35,435 nt of DNA from a virus, in the IMG/VR virus record IMGVR_UViG_3300035698_004931, positions 1-35,435 of that record; one strand, 5' to 3'. The notes below the pieces were generated by a model that worked only from the letters and a program-made list of their open reading frames with translations, was not told where the DNA came from and made no database searches. The stretch's first letter is position 1. Every line of letters starts with the position of its first letter. Shown one piece after another: positions 7,786-11,738 of the stretch. Made by a program: the position numbers and the translations under genes.

Positions 7786-8100
7786 TTATTCATTTCGCGG
7801 CAAACTCCCGAACTTCCCATGCGCGCATTTTATAGAGCATAAAGCAGCGGAGGACGTGCTTACCATGCCTTGATAACAATTAGGGCACATTAATTCTCCG
7901 CATATAACGCAAGGTCTGACGGCTTTATATGGATGCACCGCGCCGCAATCACACCGCCGATTCAACTGAAAGGGCCTTAGACTAAGCAAATAGCGCCCAT
8001 CCTTTGGATGGGTTAAGTAATAGCAAATCCAAATGATAAATAAAACGCCTATCTGCATTACTATAAATATGCTTAAAGCGATGTAATCAGTAGCAATCAT
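7786..8100 (-). CDS. membrane-anchored zinc-finger protein, 104 aa
   Basis: Residues 5-30 form one hydrophobic segment (YIALSIFIVMQIGVLFIIWIC), followed by a short linker and a cysteine domain with spacing C-x-C-x11-C-x2-C-x4-C-x2-C-x12-C-x3-C. The layout of one N-terminal membrane helix and then a FYVE-like finger is the same as in the protein at 8218-8490, so the two are tandem paralogues. I chose the ATG at 8100 because GAAAGGAAAAG lies just before it; a longer version starting at 8139 would add 13 unlikely residues. Its start lies inside the end of a 44-residue membrane peptide gene. The finger is probably cytoplasmic, but the topology is inferred. Confidence 0.8.
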   Translation of the reverse strand: MIATDYIALSIFIVMQIGVLFIIWICYYLTHPKDGRYLLSLRPFQLNRRCDCGAVHPYKAVRPCVICGELMCPNCYQGMVSTSSAALCSIKCAHGKFGSLPRNE

Positions 8101-8221
8101 TATTCTTTTCCTTTCGTGTAATTTTATAAGAGCGCCCAAGCCAAACGGCCCCCTCTACAAGGAATATAATGACCGTCGCGGCCCCAATAAGAAACGTACC
8201 TATTACAATAAAATCAATCAT
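8087..8221 (-). CDS. small membrane protein, 44 aa
   Basis: This short frame encodes one hydrophobic segment (IVIGTFLIGAATVIIFLV, residues 5-22) and a basic tail (YKITRKEKNNDCY). Its ATG overlaps the TGA of the preceding zinc-finger gene as ATGA, and it overlaps the start of the next zinc-finger gene by 14 bases, so it is embedded in the operon. Its start resembles that of the 31-residue membrane peptide at 8487-8582 (an F near residue 3-4, a G near residue 7-8, then aliphatic residues). The two probably belong to duplicated pairs of membrane peptide and membrane zinc finger. Confidence 0.65.
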   Translation of the reverse strand: MIDFIVIGTFLIGAATVIIFLVEGAVWLGRSYKITRKEKNNDCY

Positions 8222-8490
8222 TGTTCTTTTACTTTCGCGGGCCTCTCCCCTCCGTCATAATATGGGATGCAATCATCACATACAACAACGCCCGTAAGGG
8301 ACTTTGGATAGTGCTGGCAGTTTGGGCAAACCGTTTTTCTACAAACAGAACACCTCTGCAAATCCTTAGAGGGCCACCGCGCGCCGCAAGAACACCGAAT
8401 AAGATCAAACTTAAACAGGCTGTAGGCCACGACGCCTAAACCAGCACAAATAAGAGCGGCGGTCGTGTATATCACTACATACTCAATCAT
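8218..8490 (-). CDS. membrane-anchored zinc-finger protein, 90 aa
   Basis: One hydrophobic segment (residues 3-25, VVIYTTAALICAGLGVVAYSLF) precedes a cysteine domain with spacing C-x-C-x11-C-x2-C-x4-C-x2-C-x12-C-x2-C. The finger is similar to those at 7477-7686 and 7786-8100. I placed the start at 8490, where AAGGAGGAAGGGCC precedes ATG; an upstream ATG at 8598 would add 36 residues encoded by a different gene's bases. The ATG overlaps the TGA of the 31-residue peptide gene, and its own TGA overlaps the ATG of the 44-residue peptide gene, so the chain appears translationally coupled. The tail is basic (GERPAKVKEQ). Confidence 0.8.
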   Translation of the reverse strand: MIEYVVIYTTAALICAGLGVVAYSLFKFDLIRCSCGARWPSKDLQRCSVCRKTVCPNCQHYPKSLTGVVVCDDCIPYYDGGERPAKVKEQ

Positions 8491-8582
8491 GGCCCTTCCT
8501 CCTTGGAAACAAAAAATCCTACCACTACGTGAACTACTCCGACGACGACCACTAGGGCCATTCCTAATAAAACAAATTCCAT
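8487..8582 (-). CDS. tiny membrane peptide, 31 aa; first gene of the early operon
   Basis: The frame encodes almost nothing but a membrane helix (FVLLGMALVVVVGVVHVVVG, residues 3-22) and a short KEEGP tail. It has a strong GGAGGTAATTAAT ribosome binding site and lies about 40 bases downstream of the predicted early promoter start point, so it is the first translated gene. Its stop overlaps the start of the membrane zinc-finger gene as ATGA. The coding bases also carry the ribosome binding site of that gene. Such tiny genes are easily missed by automatic annotation. Confidence 0.65.
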   Translation of the reverse strand: MEFVLLGMALVVVVGVVHVVVGFFVSKEEGP

Positions 8583-8620
8583 TATTAATTACCTCCATCC
8601 GATTTAATTCTAATGATCCA

Positions 8621-8635
8621 CTAAACTTAGTTTAC
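8621..8635. promoter_or_regulatory. left operator
   Basis: CTAAACTTAGTTTAC is a near-perfect palindrome whose minus-strand reading is GTAAACTAAGTTTAG. It covers the -10 box and presumed start point of the leftward early promoter. The same motif appears at 8945-8959 in the same relation to the other promoter, so one protein, probably the regulator at 8961-9179, could bind both. Confidence 0.65.
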
Positions 8636-8656
8636 ATGGATAATCCACGTTGTCAA
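8629..8656 (-). promoter_or_regulatory. leftward early promoter
   Basis: On the minus strand TTGACA (8651-8656), a perfect -35 box, is followed after 16 bases by TAAACT (8629-8634) as -10 box. The predicted start near 8622 leaves a leader of about 40 bases before the first small gene at 8582. The -10 box lies inside the left operator. Confidence 0.7.
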
Positions 8657-8712
8657 CTTTTATTTTGATTATTTTGCAAATATCTTTGATGCGGCAATAT
8701 TTGCCGTGTCAT

Positions 8713-8869
8713 CCTATAATGCGCACGGGAACAGTTTCAATAATAACTAGTAGTTAAAACATAACTTGATAGGTGGGTGATTGACACAGCACATAATCAG
8801 TAGTGGAACGGGATTTTTTCAATACTACAAATCCTTATTATTAAAACATACCTACGTGTGCATTATAGG
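8713..8869. repeat. imperfect inverted repeat, 34-35 base arms
   Basis: The left arm (8713-8746) reads CCTATAATGCGCACG, six bases, then GTTTCAATAATAA. The right arm (8835-8869), read on the minus strand, is CCTATAATGCACACG, seven bases, then GTTTTAATAATAA. Each block differs at only one position. The centre near 8791 coincides with the midpoint of the two operators and the two promoters. The TATAAT within each arm lacks a good -35 partner, so these may be binding sites for a second protein rather than promoters. Confidence 0.6.
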
Positions 8870-8922
8870 GAGCGGTTGAACATAAAAGCAAAACGTGGAT
8901 TGAGGATAAAAATAAATATTAC

Positions 8923-8951
8923 TTGACACGCTGACCAAATATAAGTAAACT
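8923..8951 (+). promoter_or_regulatory. rightward promoter of the regulator gene
   Basis: TTGACA (8923-8928) and TAAACT (8946-8951) are separated by 17 bases, the optimum. The expected start point falls 2-5 bases before the ATG at 8961, so the transcript would have almost no leader. No ribosome binding site precedes that ATG. TATACT at 8955-8960 is an alternative -10 element but would start transcription inside the gene. Confidence 0.65.
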
Positions 8952-8959
8952 AAGTATAC
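8945..8959. promoter_or_regulatory. right operator
   Basis: GTAAACTAAGTATAC is a palindrome with one mismatch and the same half-site (GTAAACT) as the left operator. It covers the -10 box and start point of the rightward promoter, a position suited to autorepression by the gene that follows. Confidence 0.6.
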
Positions 8960-8960
8960 T

Positions 8961-9179
8961 ATGGAAAGCCAAAATCAAATAAACACTGTGGATGAATTGA
9001 AAAAAGCCATTACTGACCTTGGGTGCAACACGCATTCTTTTTCTGAATTATTGAGTAAACACGGTATCGAAGTTTCTAAACAGGCTGTGTGGAAATGGAC
9101 ACGAAATAAAACGCATAAAATACCCTGCTATATTGGGTATTTTTTAAGAAAAGAGTTTGGAATATTGAAACAGAGTTAA
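8961..9179 (+). CDS. Cro-like helix-turn-helix regulator
   Basis: The 72-residue basic protein contains a helix-turn-helix at about residues 27-50: FSELLSKHGIEVSKQAVWKW, where SKQAVWKW has the pattern of the recognition helix in Cro and YdaS-type proteins. It is the only convincing plus-strand gene. It stands opposite the early operon with a shared control region and ends in its own terminator, which is the usual setting of a phage repressor or Cro-like switch protein. The absence of a ribosome binding site and the promoter position suggest a leaderless mRNA, as with lambda cI from its maintenance promoter. Whether it represses the early operon, itself, or both cannot be told from sequence. 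No larger repressor partner is visible. Confidence 0.82.
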   Translation: MESQNQINTVDELKKAITDLGCNTHSFSELLSKHGIEVSKQAVWKWTRNKTHKIPCYIGYFLRKEFGILKQS

Positions 9180-9197
9180 GGGCAGGTGGAAGTTATG

Positions 9198-9236
9198 GGG
9201 GCGAGAAACTCAGTTTCTCGCCCCATTTTTTATTTA
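9198..9236 (+). terminator. intrinsic terminator after the regulator gene
   Basis: A perfect 12-base stem (GGGGCGAGAAAC with GTTTCTCGCCCC, 9198-9224) has a 3-base loop and is followed by ATTTTTTATTT. This is a textbook rho-independent terminator for the plus strand. It also overlaps the presumed end of the late minus-strand transcript (stop at 9234), but the minus-strand side lacks a good U-tract. Confidence 0.92.
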
Positions 9237-9392
9237 ATCGTCTATATGCTCCTGCATGGCTGATCCGCCGTCAACAGTGATATTGCCGAAGGGGTGCGAT
9301 GTGGCCTTGTACATCCTCTCTAAGGCCTCCGGTACGTTTACCCCTACGTTTCCAGACAAACCGCGCTCGATTACAATAGTGCCACCGGATGT
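9234..9392 (-). pseudogene. continuation of the lipoprotein gene in another frame
   Basis: Read one base forward of the 9271-9609 frame, this stretch encodes a normal-looking sequence (SGGTIVIERGLSGNVGVNVP, then a segment ending MQEHIDD) and stops with TAA at 9234-9236. It has no convincing start codon or ribosome binding site, and a TGA at 9393-9395 closes it upstream. The simplest reading is that it is the true C-terminal part of the lipoprotein, separated by a +1 shift near 9388-9392. A sequencing error, a real mutation or programmed frameshifting could all cause this. Confidence 0.6.
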
Positions 9393-9609
9393 TCACATTA
9401 TTGGCCGACATGATCCCGCCTTGTTGCCATGCGCCCGCTATGGGGATTCCTTCAACAGGGAATTCGGCCTCCACTACGTTTCCAGGGGCTGACATGACGC
9501 TATCTGTGGACAAATCCGATATGATCAAAAGATGAAAGCCGCTGATTGATACCGTGTCCGTCTTCTCCGATGCGGCGCACCCTAATAGGCCGATCAGCAC
9601 GAATAGCAT
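9271..9609 (-). CDS. putative lipoprotein, last late gene, apparently frameshifted
   Basis: The first residues (MLFVLIGLLGCAAS) form a short hydrophobic signal ending in a lipobox LLGC with the modifiable cysteine at position 11, so the product may be an outer or inner membrane lipoprotein. Residues 12-73 look like a normal soluble domain. After about residue 73 the frame gives an implausible Arg-, Trp- and Cys-rich tail (for example RFVWKRRGKRTGG), while the neighbouring frame becomes protein-like, so the reading frame seems to be shifted. The joined product would be about 125 residues. Its place after the holin-like gene could suggest a spanin-type lysis lipoprotein, but there is no sequence proof. 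The signal lacks the usual N-terminal basic residues. Confidence 0.6.
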   Translation of the reverse strand: MLFVLIGLLGCAASEKTDTVSISGFHLLIISDLSTDSVMSAPGNVVEAEFPVEGIPIAGAWQQGGIMSANNVNIRWHYCNRARFVWKRRGKRTGGLREDVQGHIAPLRQYHC

Positions 9610-9636
9610 GCAGACCGCTAATAGAACCCCTCTTTC

Positions 9637-9807
9637 CTAACCGCTCTGTGCATGGCCCATGCCTTTACATTGCCGTAAACAGCCCACCGCGAACACCGCG
9701 CAGAATCCGCCCATTATAGAACCGCCCACCATTGCTACAGGATGAGTGCTACTCATACATAAATAGAGGGCGCTGGATGCTACGATAAACCCGATTATAT
9801 TAAGCAT
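9637..9807 (-). CDS. small membrane protein, 56 aa
   Basis: Two hydrophobic stretches (about residues 3-19, NIIGFIVASSALYLCMS, and 24-43, VAMVGGSIMGGFCAVFAVGC) predict a helical hairpin. The ATG at 9807 directly follows the stop of the holin-like gene; an earlier ATG at 9831 would add eight residues and overlap that gene. Position in the lysis block suggests a holin or antiholin partner, but this is inference. Confidence 0.6.
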   Translation of the reverse strand: MLNIIGFIVASSALYLCMSSTHPVAMVGGSIMGGFCAVFAVGCLRQCKGMGHAQSG

Positions 9808-9808
9808 T

Positions 9809-10066
9809 TTATGCTTGGCCTTTCTTGGCAATAGTGGTCTTGGCCGTCATTCGTCCGTACACAACGATTAATTGATTAACTGTTTGCCATAGGGCCAATA
9901 CAGCCACGCATAAGGCATTTAGATTGTTAGTGATCCCGGCCTGTGTTTCGCCGTCAAGGTCAAGACCGAAGAACACTCCCACTAAGGCGGCGGTGGAGAC
10001 CATTTCAGATATGGCCCCCTTAATCGTCTTTGATTGTAACGCTGTTTTCGTCTGATCCTGTTGCAT
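9809..10066 (-). CDS. holin-like membrane protein, 85 aa
   Basis: The protein has an N-terminal polar segment, a hydrophobic stretch at about residues 22-36, a short loop with acidic residues (GLDLDGETQ), a second hydrophobic helix at about 50-70, and a basic tail (RMTAKTTIAKKGQA). The pattern of SKTIKGAI at the start and VYGRMTA after the last helix is typical of small phage holin-like proteins encoded near endolysins. Holins open the inner membrane so the endolysin can act. The gene overlaps the preceding one by 47 bases. Confidence 0.65.
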   Translation of the reverse strand: MQQDQTKTALQSKTIKGAISEMVSTAALVGVFFGLDLDGETQAGITNNLNALCVAVLALWQTVNQLIVVYGRMTAKTTIAKKGQA

Positions 10067-10394
10067 GGTATTTTATCTCCTGTTCTATTATGTCTATCTT
10101 TTCAGATATCCGCGCCCAGTCTAACCGGGTTAGAAATCTGAAAAACATATCTGCCATTGGTATTTGAGCGTATTGAGAGAAATATAAAAAGTCCTCTGTC
10201 CGTTGCCTCATGGTTTCAACATCGCCATACACGGCTAACAAACATTCAACATTACGCCTGTTTAATTGGCTAATAACAAAGTCGGTAGGATTATATTCAT
10301 TACGCTTCAAGACCGCTGTGCGGAGTTGTAAGGCTGTTCTACCGCCCGTTTGGTACTGCTCTATAAAATGGATCATTTCCAGGGCTGTCCACAT
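10020..10394 (-). CDS. hypothetical protein, 124 aa
   Basis: A soluble, mostly helical protein with an internal acidic-basic pattern and no recognised motif. A GAGGTT site precedes the start. It lies between the shortened KpsC-like gene and the holin-like gene, and its last 47 bases overlap the latter in another frame. Function unknown. Confidence 0.6.
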   Translation of the reverse strand: MWTALEMIHFIEQYQTGGRTALQLRTAVLKRNEYNPTDFVISQLNRRNVECLLAVYGDVETMRQRTEDFLYFSQYAQIPMADMFFRFLTRLDWARISEKIDIIEQEIKYHATGSDENSVTIKDD

Positions 10395-10395
10395 G

Positions 10396-10866
10396 TTATA
10401 ACCTCAATAACCGCTTGAACGGCTCCCCCGTCGCCCCGTGTTGATGCGCCACAAGGATTCTACTACCCGTGGACATCCAGGGCTTTAGTTCAACGTGTAG
10501 AGCCTGCCATCTATCCGGCGGGCATTCTGAGAAGGGCGCTTCTGAGTATGTGTTAAGGGCATTCAGCGAAATGGCCCAATACCCGGAAGAATATCTCGGC
10601 AATGAATCCACGGGGCGTTTAATATAGCCGTCGGAAATGGTAATAAATGGCTTGCCGAAGATGCGGGCTTTAGCGCCTAACGCGATAAAGCCCTTTCGCG
10701 GCTTCCATCCTATTGTAACGATGGCCCTGTATGCTTTAAGGTCTTCCCGTCCGACGTCGCCTATGCTTACATATTTGACGTCATCCAGTTGATTTAAGCC
10801 TGTCAGGGTCTTTGCTTCTAACGCTCCGTGTAGTTCATCAACAGCGGGAGTGACGAATAATATCAT
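10396..10866 (-). CDS. KpsC-like N-terminal domain protein, shortened paralogue
   Basis: This 156-residue protein matches the first half of the 372-residue protein at 27389-28507. Shared blocks are VTIGWKPRK against LTVGWNHTI, GKPFITISDGYIKR against GKPSLSISDGFLRR, DRWQALHVELKPW against DRWSKLKIKLRPW, and ILVAHQHG against ILLAHQHV. The S/E-DGF-x-R motif is typical of the KpsC family, which adds beta-Kdo in capsule synthesis. The second half, which carries the HPRD and EALLHG motifs in the long version, is absent, so the protein is probably not a complete glycosyltransferase. It lies directly after the endolysin and has a strong GGGAGGG ribosome binding site. Confidence 0.6.
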   Translation of the reverse strand: MILFVTPAVDELHGALEAKTLTGLNQLDDVKYVSIGDVGREDLKAYRAIVTIGWKPRKGFIALGAKARIFGKPFITISDGYIKRPVDSLPRYSSGYWAISLNALNTYSEAPFSECPPDRWQALHVELKPWMSTGSRILVAHQHGATGEPFKRLLRL

Positions 10867-10867
10867 A

Positions 10868-11500
10868 TTATCCCTCCCTTAGTTTCATCGCGTTATCAAT
10901 TTCAGACCATGAGTACAAATCATTTACCGTACCCGCTGGTTGTTGAAGATGAACGCTATCCTTTCGTGACCAGTTATACCCGCAAATCAGGCCGTTAGCG
11001 ACGGCGGCTTCTGCATACACGGCATAGCCGGGATGCGTTGAAGACCAAATAGCGGAGCCTGAATCAGAGCACAGAAAGCAATCCACGGCTAACCCCCATT
11101 GATGCCAACTTTGACCGGGTAGGGCGTTAGTTGCCCAGCGGCCATGTTGCGCGCCAACTGCTCGCAATACGGACGCCACGAAGGGGGCGCTTCTTTCTAT
11201 CTTACGGGTTACTCTTTCAATTTCCGACGTGGGCCGGGATTGCCTCCATAGGCGGGCTTGGTCATAGATAGAGCGGAGGGCGCAATAAGGCTTAAATACA
11301 TAGCCCTTACTTGCACAATCTTTTAAGGTCTTTTTGACGGCTTCTGAAAAGCCAGAGTCTAGCATATCAACATCATTAACAGCACGCTTTGGTTTGAGCG
11401 TTTCTAGCGCCTTCATTATGGTAACAGCGGCAGCGGCATGTAATTCATGATCGTATTGCAGAGTAATATAGACGTCGTTTATGATGTAGGTCTTTTCCAT
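10868..11500 (-). CDS. endolysin, M15-type D-alanyl-D-alanine or L-alanyl-D-glutamate peptidase
   Basis: The 210-residue protein carries the zinc ligands of VanY/M15 peptidases: SWHQWGLAVD (H133 and D140) and DSVHLQ (H184). Upstream, ALRSIYDQARLWRQSR matches the conserved R-S-x(n)-Q-x2-L region before the active site. The family cuts peptide bonds in peptidoglycan stem peptides. The first 40 residues are extra and of unknown role. There is no signal peptide and no wall-binding domain, which suits a holin-dependent enzyme for a Gram-negative host. It is flanked by the XhlA-like and KpsC-like genes. Confidence 0.9.
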   Translation of the reverse strand: MEKTYIINDVYITLQYDHELHAAAAVTIMKALETLKPKRAVNDVDMLDSGFSEAVKKTLKDCASKGYVFKPYCALRSIYDQARLWRQSRPTSEIERVTRKIERSAPFVASVLRAVGAQHGRWATNALPGQSWHQWGLAVDCFLCSDSGSAIWSSTHPGYAVYAEAAVANGLICGYNWSRKDSVHLQQPAGTVNDLYSWSEIDNAMKLREG

Positions 11501-11521
11501 TTGTGGGGCCTTCTTTTGTGT

Positions 11522-11719
11522 TTACATTTTTCCTTTTAAGACATAAATAACTAGGGCGCCGACGGCAGTTAAAAAACCGCCTGCCGCCCCCCATAAGCCC
11601 GCTTTTACTTTCAACGCCGACACATCCTCATGTATTGTCCATAACTTAGAGTAGATATCTCGTAGTTGATCGTCTTGCGTTTGCTGCTGAAATTTTATTA
11701 ATTCCTCATTAAGCGGCAT
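11522..11719 (-). CDS. XhlA-like small membrane protein, 65 aa
   Basis: An amphipathic, coiled-coil-like N-terminal half (FQQQTQDDQLRDIYSKLWTI) is followed by a hydrophobic C-terminal segment (AGLWGAAGGFLTAVGALVIYVL) and a KGKM tail. Haemolysin XhlA and related phage lysis proteins have this layout. I chose the ATG at 11719 because AAAAGGAA lies 10 bases upstream; a TTG at 11758 would add 13 residues and overlap the spike gene. It lies directly before the endolysin and may be a holin or holin partner. Confidence 0.65.
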   Translation of the reverse strand: MPLNEELIKFQQQTQDDQLRDIYSKLWTIHEDVSALKVKAGLWGAAGGFLTAVGALVIYVLKGKM

Positions 11720-11738
11720 ACGGTTTATATTCCTTTTC

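Larger units (their letters stand above)
8583..8960. promoter_or_regulatory. divergent control region between early operon and regulator
   Basis: This AT-rich stretch has no gene and separates the leftward early operon from the rightward regulator. It holds a leftward promoter (8629-8656) and a rightward promoter (8923-8951). A copy of the palindrome GTAAACTAAGTTTAC overlaps each -10 box, and a long imperfect inverted repeat (8713-8869) lies between them. All three element pairs are centred close to position 8790. The arrangement recalls the operator regions of phage genetic switches. Confidence 0.75.

Noticed and set aside
8490-8598. N-terminal extension of the membrane zinc-finger protein
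   Set aside because: The extra 36 residues are basic and serine-rich and overlap the tiny membrane peptide gene; a strong ribosome binding site precedes the later ATG.
8674-8720. TATAAT at 8715-8720 as a plus-strand promoter
   Set aside because: No -35 box lies 16-18 bases upstream; the element is better seen as part of the inverted repeat.
8785-8830. Small hairpins (GGATTT with AAATCC, GTAGT with ACTAC) in the control region
   Set aside because: Stems of five or six bases in AT-rich DNA are expected by chance and have no terminator tract.
9256-9492. Plus-strand frame of 78 residues
   Set aside because: It is antisense to the protein-like second frame of the lipoprotein gene and lies after a terminator with no promoter.
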